Below, in pieces: positions 21,007 to 27,168 of a stretch of DNA of 27,168 bases (position 1 is its first letter; the number at the start of each line of letters is the position of its first letter). Position numbers and translations under genes: made by a program. Location: NCBI GenBank assembly GCA_010014835.2, contig JAAAKB020000003.1, forward strand, positions 647 to 27,814, given 5' to 3'. A model generated the notes under the pieces. It did not search any database, was not told the origin of the DNA, and saw only the letters and a list, made by a program, of their open reading frames with translations. The DNA comes from Apostichopus leukothele. Lineage: Eukaryota; Echinodermata; Holothuroidea; Aspidochirotida; Stichopodidae.

Positions 21007-21070
21007 TGGTACAGCGAGAATGCTAAGGTTGTGGGGAAACAGGTACAAGCGAGAAGCGAAGCAAATAGTA
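21007..21070 (+). repeat. Inverted-family repeat, copy D (outer half only)
   Basis: GGTACAGCGAGAATGCTAAG, then GTTGTGGGGAAACAGGTACA, then AGCGAGAAGCGAAGCAAATA. It aligns with the outer half of copies B and C, and the hairpin half is missing. Confidence 0.7.
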
Positions 21071-21302
21071 GATTCGGACGGATCTGCACAAGAGCAGACT
21101 GCTAATTGTAAACAGTTAATAGGATAGGTAGATGTTAAAGTGCAATAGCAGAGTTGAGACAAGTAAGGGAGATGCACTGTAAATTAATTCCCACAATATT
21201 AGGTGAAGTTGTTAATTGAACACTTGTAAATCTAAAACCTGCCAAACCAACAACATCATATTAGTGGAAACTCCCTAGTTTGGGTTTTTACAAACAACGA
21301 TA

Positions 21303-21490
21303 CTTACCTGTCTCCTACTACACTAAAGCTCTTTCCTAGTCTACCAAGACGCCACTGGTATAGTTTTAGGCTTTTAGCACTGTTACCCCGTGACCTCTCC
21401 TAAGGGTCACCAGGGGCGCAGTGCTTAAATTATACCAGTGGCGTCTTGGTAGACTAGGAATGTGTGTTAGTGTAGTAGGAGACAGGTAAG
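21303..21490. mobile_element. 188-bp fold-back element (MITE-like)
   Basis: Arms of about 65 bp (21303-21367 and 21426-21490) are near-perfect inverted copies around a 58-nt loop. The ends read CTTACCTGTCTCCTAC and its complement, and the outer about 25 bp resemble the ends of the 1.43-kb element. The inner arm (ACCAAGACGCCACTGGTATA) does not. The loop itself holds GTGACC and GGTCAC. No target-site duplication is obvious. Confidence 0.8.
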
Positions 21491-21713
21491 AGAGTAGTGA
21501 AGTTAATATGAATTTCCTTTGGCTCAGGGTGACCCACCTGTTGGGACAAGATAAGGACTTGACCACTCTAAGATAGCCTCAAGACAGGATATGCAAATTA
21601 AAGTTTCCGTTATTTGGATTTTAGGGCTTCTTATAAGTAAAGCATGTATCATGAATAATTGCAGCTCAGCTGATTGGAGTTGGCACAGTGTGTACATACA
21701 TTAAATGAATTCT

Positions 21714-21771
21714 GTCCCCTCCCCCCTCTCCCTCTGTCTCCCCCTCCCTTCCTCTGTCCTCCCTCCCTACA
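21714..21771 (+). repeat. Polypyrimidine tract
   Basis: Nearly pure C/T for about 58 bases, mostly C runs separated by T. Low-complexity; no coding or splice context is identified. Confidence 0.85.
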
Positions 21772-22699
21772 GCACAGACATTTACTTTGTTTCCTTTCTC
21801 AAAAATCATGTTCTATTTGTCAAGCAAAACTGGAAATCATATTTTAGCTTGGATCTATCTACATACAGCTTTTAAACTATTCTAGATACAATAATCTTCA
21901 TCTTCTTCTTTGGTCCTCTATTTGCTTTCCATCTCCCAAGACGCAAGTTATAATTTGCAAACTAGACATAATATTACTGGCTTTTATATACAGTACAGTG
22001 CAATATTATTAAGCCCTGCATATAGATGAGGTGTGATGTAATAACACTTCTGTACAGTTTACATGTGTACAGTGCATGTTATGCGCTCCATCCTTCACTA
22101 CTGTACATGTATCAGCCACTGGCAAATGCAGATCAGCTCTCGTCCAATTGGCTACTGGAATTATTCCCATCCATCGTTGCATTTTAATACCGTTTTTACC
22201 ACTCTGTGCACAAGTAATTCTACCTAGACAAATATATCTGCTTCCAATACAGCTGTACAGTACTCTACATATACATATTCTGCTGTACAGTGTATACCTT
22301 AAGTACAGTACTTATTAATACAGTTAAATTTCTCAATTAGATGCATATCTCAACATGAATATATGAGAATTGGAAAATAATAAATACATATATTTTTATG
22401 TTTCTCTGCATTCATTGCAAGGCTTGAATTAAACCTTGCAATTACATGAAGGAGACAAGATCTTCCTGTATGTACAGAGGCATATATGGAAATAAAAACT
22501 AACATATACCGTAGAATAATAATCTTGATGAAACATACCTATGAGTTTTATTAAAATTCTGAATAAATATTACAATGACTCAGCATACATAGTGAGTTGT
22601 ATATACTGTAAATGTTTACACATTTTAATTTCTGTTTACATGTGAGTTTAATGTTTATTCATGAGAGTATGCAGCTAAGTAGTAAGTATTATGTACTTA
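21772..22699. other. Non-coding stretch, nothing recognised
   Basis: AT-rich, with many TGTACAG/CTGTAC words and only short open frames (up to 80 codons) without family motifs. Confidence 0.6.
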
Positions 22700-22797
22700 A
22701 TTTTTTTTTTTTTTCTTTCTTTACTTTTTTTGTTTACGACCTGTGTAAGCCGAATTTCCGATTGTGGACAATAAATTCAAATTCAAATTCAATAAAA
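22700..22797 (+). mobile_element. CR1-like LINE 3' end with ATTCAA tail
   Basis: A T-rich run leads to GTGTAAGCCGAATTTCCGAT, TGTGGACAATAAATTCAAAT and repeated ATTCAA units. A GTGTAAGCCGAATTTCC...GTGGACAATAAA end with a short tandem tail is typical of CR1-type LINE insertions in marine invertebrates. The coding part is absent. Confidence 0.7.
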
Positions 22798-25700
22798 TGC
22801 AAAGGATATTCTGTTTCCAATAACCTGTGCAACAGTCAATTACTATTAACACTGATTTGGGAACGTTTTAATAAATATATTGCAATCATAATGTTCAGTT
22901 CTCTTTTAAAATACCATTTACATCCTTACTACTTACTTTAACTCTAAACTATATACTGTATCACTCATAAAGTGCAATACACAAACAGTATCACATGGCT
23001 GGTGTCTACACTCATTAGTTCAACTAACTGAAGGCCTTCACCACCACTTTTCAAGGCTGAACAAACATTTACCTACTAACTGGTAAGAATTATTACAAAC
23101 CAAGTACTACTTCATATGACAATTAAATGAAGTAGGTGTGATTTGATGAAAAACAATTGTCAAGCCCATGCAGGTTGCAAACTGCCAAGCTCAAAAATAA
23201 CCAAACTGTAGTCTACTGAAAAAGTACTGGCCCCTGTGATATCAATAGGAAAATTATGTTTTTAACAGCACTTAGTTTGTTCGTCTGAGACGAACAAATT
23301 TCTGTTAGGACAACCAGAATCCGGCTTCCGAGGTCTGGAGCAGATGACTAGTTGTTTCACATCAAATTCTGACTGCATTGTAAAGTCTGAAACCTCCCAA
23401 ATCAAATGATAAATAGGTATCACCCTCAGTCACTCTGGAGACATAATTAGTTGTAGACCTATAATCCGAAGGAAGGGAAGTTTACTGGCCGAGAGCTGCT
23501 GTGCTGTTCTGTTCACCAACCCTACACATCTCTCCTTCATATTTGTTATTTTTTTTTTTGCAACATTTTTCAGACAAAGAAAATTGTCATTGGGTCAACC
23601 AGAAAAAAAAAAAAAAAAAAACATTGGCCCAGTTAGGATCAAATAAAGTTAAGAAAGTCAACCTACATATAAGTAGTTACCCTAGCATATATATAGTGCA
23701 CTTAAAGATGTATTCACAGAATTTCTGCCACCTATGATAAAGTCAAGCTTCCTGTAGGTCAGGGAATCCACAGTTTGCACAAAGACTCATGAAATCTAGA
23801 CTTTATTTCAATATAACCAAATTTGGCTAGATTCAAAATAAACTTGAAAATTCCTTCACTGTTCTGGTTTTGAAATTTACCTCAGGGAAATGTTACTGTA
23901 GTTTAAACCAGCCACTTAATTATAAAAAAAAAAAACAGAGAAATCAAACAAACTTGTAAAAGTGGATATGTAGAATGGTGATCTTAGGTAATTAAAGAAC
24001 ATACAAGCAAACTACAATGGCTTTAAGGTTCATGTCACAGAGAAGGGAAAGAAGCCAGGGATGGCCTTCTTTGGGTTCGCCCCCCTCCTGCCACCCCCCG
24101 TTCCCCCAACTCTTTTGCAGGCACGTCAACTTTTGATGTCATATCACGGACAATTACAGCACAGTGATGTACTTGACATTACCTCAGAATAAACGCATGA
24201 ACCGACTGACCTACAGTACAGCAAACACTATAGAGACATAGAATGTAGAGTTAATGTAGTACTGGCACATGTAGATATATGGCCAGTGCGGTACAGTATA
24301 TATAGGAACGCTGAAATAAAGAGTCTGGTGATCATGCTGCTTGGATGTGAACTAACTGAATATGTATCAACGACGTGTGTGTGTGGTGTGTGTAATACAC
24401 TAGACATTCCAATGAGGGGCTTTCATGGGCCTTCCATATGTCTGACAGAGACTACGTTCCATTAATAAGGACCCTACGGATCTTGTGATTTCTTTTTCAA
24501 AGCTGAGCAGTATACGGTACATGGCCGACTTTTGTTTATAGTTTGTTAAGACGAGTTTGCAGATTTGTTAAATTTCTATTTTTAGTTTCGAACAAACTTT
24601 CAAAGGAAACAGCAGTTGCTCATATATATGTAGTTAAATACACCAAAAAAATTAAATAAATTTAAAAAAATTAAAAAATAGTATGTATTAATTTGTTTCT
24701 CTCATACTGTGCTATATTGTACTAGACTACAATAAAGCAGAACTGGCAGATACAAGTCATCTATATCCGGTCAGTATTATTGCAAACACAAAGTGCACAG
24801 TATAGTCAGTATGATCACTGTATACATAAATCTACATTATTTATAAGGCGCTCCAACGATTGGACACAAGACAATTAAGACTTAGCTGTACATACTAGCT
24901 GTGTGCACATTCAATACATAGCACAGAATGCCATTCAAATCATGAAATACAAGTTATATCTGTGCATGTTGACTATCAATGTACATAGGAACTATGTCAG
25001 CTGTTGACCAGACCATACCCCGATGATAATTTGTATTTGTTCGACCGACTCTTTAGATCTATGGTGTGCAATATACTCTATAATAAACAGAAGTTACATA
25101 ATGTATGATTCCAAGGAATCCAAGCAAGCAAGAAAATCAATTTGAGCTGATAGTGTGTAATATAATTGCAGTGGCCTGACAGATTGTTGGAGTATACTGT
25201 ACAGTATACCTTGTTTAAATTACTGTAGTGTACATATGTAAAATGCCTGCTTATATACGTAGTCAGCAAATTATTGCTTGCTTTGTAGATTATGAAGTAC
25301 AGTGTATACCAATGGTAAATTACAGTCTGAGACAGTAGCATCATAATGTTAGTGTTATATAGATAGTTGTTCTACAGTATGCATGTTATGTACATTTACA
25401 TGTGTAGATGGAAAGCCACCTTAAGATGGAAAGCCACCTTATAATGGGAGTAACCCTGTCATATAATTTCATCAATATTATATGCCATTACCTTTTATTT
25501 CAGCAAAAAACCAGATTAAAGAGCTAAGATTAGAGAGTGGTCTCGTACAAATTAGCCCTTCCACTTACAGTTTTGTAGTAATAATGTCACTTTTCTAGAG
25601 TACTGTTCTAGCAAAGAATAGAAAAAATCATCCAAATAAGATGAACAATTGAACATACCCAAATAATTGGCTGGATTTAAAGAGATCACACAGTATAACA

Positions 25701-26039
25701 GTCAAGATGTTTCATTCCTTCTGCTTTTAAAACAATTTTTGTTATCCCCCTCCCCCAACAAGATCATCCCATTTTATTATACATGTATACACGATGTCAA
25801 AATTAAAAGATTGGAAAATATACCTGCACAAACTTTCAAACATCATTAAAAGGTAAGCCATTATTTCCTCCCAAATGTATCATCATCATCTGCATATATA
25901 ATACTGTACATTTTGTATTCAAGTTTAACACATAAAGGCCCAATAACAGAACACTAAGTTGCATTATCTTGCCTGCCAAACAACTCTCAGTACTACTACT
26001 ACATCATCATATATATATAAGGTGCAGTCTCTTCCTCAA
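22798..26039. other. Non-coding stretch with scattered low complexity
   Basis: No coding region or RNA gene was recognised. It holds A/T runs (about 23549-23560, 23604-23621, 23925-23936, 24644-24680), a GT-rich run (about 24376-24392), a short palindrome (23276-23298) and a duplicated 18-mer AGATGGAAAGCCACCTTA (about 25406-25441). Confidence 0.6.
23276..23298. repeat. Perfect 10-bp inverted repeat with 3-nt loop
   Basis: TTTGTTCGTC / GACGAACAAA around TGA. AACAG and CTGTT lie a few bases outside on each side, allowing a longer interrupted stem. Confidence 0.85.
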
Positions 26040-26470
26040 TCATGTTCACTATTCGAGTCCGCTATATCTACGACGATCACGTACTGTAGTACAGCATGTC
26101 ATCCAATTTCGTTTCTCGTCGCCGTCGTTCATTTATGCCACACGCACGCACGCACACATACACCGAGGACTGTATAGTTATCAGGCCTGGATGTATGCAC
26201 ACCATACAGCGTGCATAAATTTTAATCAAGAGGCCCGCAGTTTTTAATACAGTAGTGTAGTACTACGCCGCAGCATCGTTCGTTCGTACGTTCGTTCGTT
26301 GGGGGAAAGATTTCATTCCACGGAAATTGTGGATTCATGACCAAGGATATGTAGCATGGCAAAACATGACCTTTTATTTTGTCGCTTTGCCGAGACATTT
26401 GAGCACAAAAAAAGAGGAGAGAGTGTGCGGGAGGGAGTAGCCTATTCGTGCTCCGGCAAGAAAGAAGAAA
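26040..26470. promoter_or_regulatory. CpG-richer block, possible promoter
   Basis: CpG density is well above that of the preceding 3 kb (TCTCGTCGCCGTCGTTC, ACGCACGCACGC, TACGCCGCAGCATCG). It includes an ACGC microsatellite (about 26139-26156) and a CGTT microsatellite with an internal CGTACG palindrome (about 26276-26299). It could be the start region of a gene outside the window or an upstream SYDE exon. No reading frame supports either. Confidence 0.25.
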
Positions 26471-26996
26471 AAAATTAAATCCATTTTTAGTTTCATATGG
26501 TTCACATTCTGTTCCCTTGAGAGTTAGTTTTTAGGCTATATTTAAATTAATATATCTTATTTGTTTATTTATTGAAGTTTTGTCACTTTTTTACAAATAA
26601 TAACTGGAGAATAAGTAGATAAAATCTGGCAATGCTAAACATATGTAGCTTGGTGTTTGCACAAATTTGTGTGGGACAGTATATATACATGTACAGGTAT
26701 GCATAAGGATTGGATATCCTATGTACAGATGTAACGATAATTTGATATAACACCTATCACACAGTATGTATAGAGAATGGATTGATCAGTTTCATGGATC
26801 TACATTTTTTTTATGATTAGTAACTACTGTAGAATTATTAAATCGATTTTCTTTTCTTTACCCCCTGGGTCTACTTACAGTACTCTAGCCTGGATGGTTT
26901 ATTTAAGGAATCAGTGTGCAACTAGCACCAAACAGTCCATACTATTAATTATTAAAGCCTCATTGTTAGTAAACTAGAAATTGTACAACCACATAT
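26471..26996. other. Non-coding stretch, nothing recognised
   Basis: AT-rich sequence with no open frame, repeat boundary or RNA signal that I can support. Confidence 0.6.
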
Positions 26997-27168
26997 ATTG
27001 TACAATCTATGTACAGCTCACAAGGGCCATGTATGTGTTTAACTTAAATTTAAACCATGGATGGTACAATCTATAAGGACAGCTCACAAGGACCATGTAT
27101 GTGTTTCATTTACCCTACGGATGGTACAATATACAGTAAGGGGTGGACAGCTCACAAGGACCATGTAT
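26997..27168. repeat. Tandem repeat of about 60 bp, running off the right edge
   Basis: Units of about 60 bp start near 26997, 27060 and 27121. Each carries GTACAAT and CAGCTCACAAGG(A/G)CCATGTAT, then a variable part ending near CATGG or ACGG. The last unit is cut by the window end, so the array continues beyond it. Confidence 0.9.

Noticed and set aside
21340-21450. Fold-back considered as a tRNA or microRNA gene
   Set aside because: There is no A/B box or cloverleaf, and 65-bp near-perfect arms fit a fold-back element better.

Overview
This is eukaryotic, AT-rich, intron-containing animal DNA. It looks like a marine deuterostome, probably an echinoderm and perhaps a sea cucumber. The organism call rests on invertebrate-style gene structure, CR1/L2-like LINE tails, and abundant TACTGTA/CTGTACAG words; no species-specific marker was found. 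No prokaryotic, organellar or recognisable retroviral sequence was seen.

The left part (1-10,889) is the 5' part of a single SMARCA2/4 (BRG1/Brahma) orthologue on the minus strand. Six coding exons join in frame through GT-AG introns into the first 709 residues: a long Met/Pro/Gln-rich N-terminus, a polyQ tract, the QLQ domain, a Pro-rich linker and the start of the pre-HSA region. The HSA domain, ATPase and bromodomain must lie beyond base 1. The intron leading to them is at least 5.87 kb and holds a CpG-rich block (about 1,630-2,075) that looks regulatory. A CpG-richer stretch at about 12,040-12,400 is the best candidate promoter and 5' leader for this gene.

At 12,564-12,663 there is a run of exactly 100 Ns, an assembly gap of unknown size, with a GC-rich repeat fragment on its left edge. 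On its right edge lies one large minus-strand exon (12,666-13,548) of a SYDE-type (synapse-defective, RhoGAP100F) protein: a C2 domain plus the start of the RhoGAP domain up to the arginine finger. The rest of that RhoGAP domain is not visible on the other side of the gap, so the join or the order of the two contigs is doubtful.

The right half (13.55-27.17 kb) has no confident gene. It holds tandem repeats with hairpin-forming units (14.02-14.22, 15.61-16.03, 26.99-27.17 kb), two LINE 3' tails, microsatellites, and a family of about 140-bp sequences present in several orientations. Two of these bound a 1.4-kb GC-richer block as inverted terminal repeats, and related termini bound a 188-bp fold-back element. 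Copies of the family share two short stems whose bases change in a compensatory way, and each full copy ends at, or near a decayed version of, a splice-donor-like CAG/GTAAG. This is the most unusual structure in the window.
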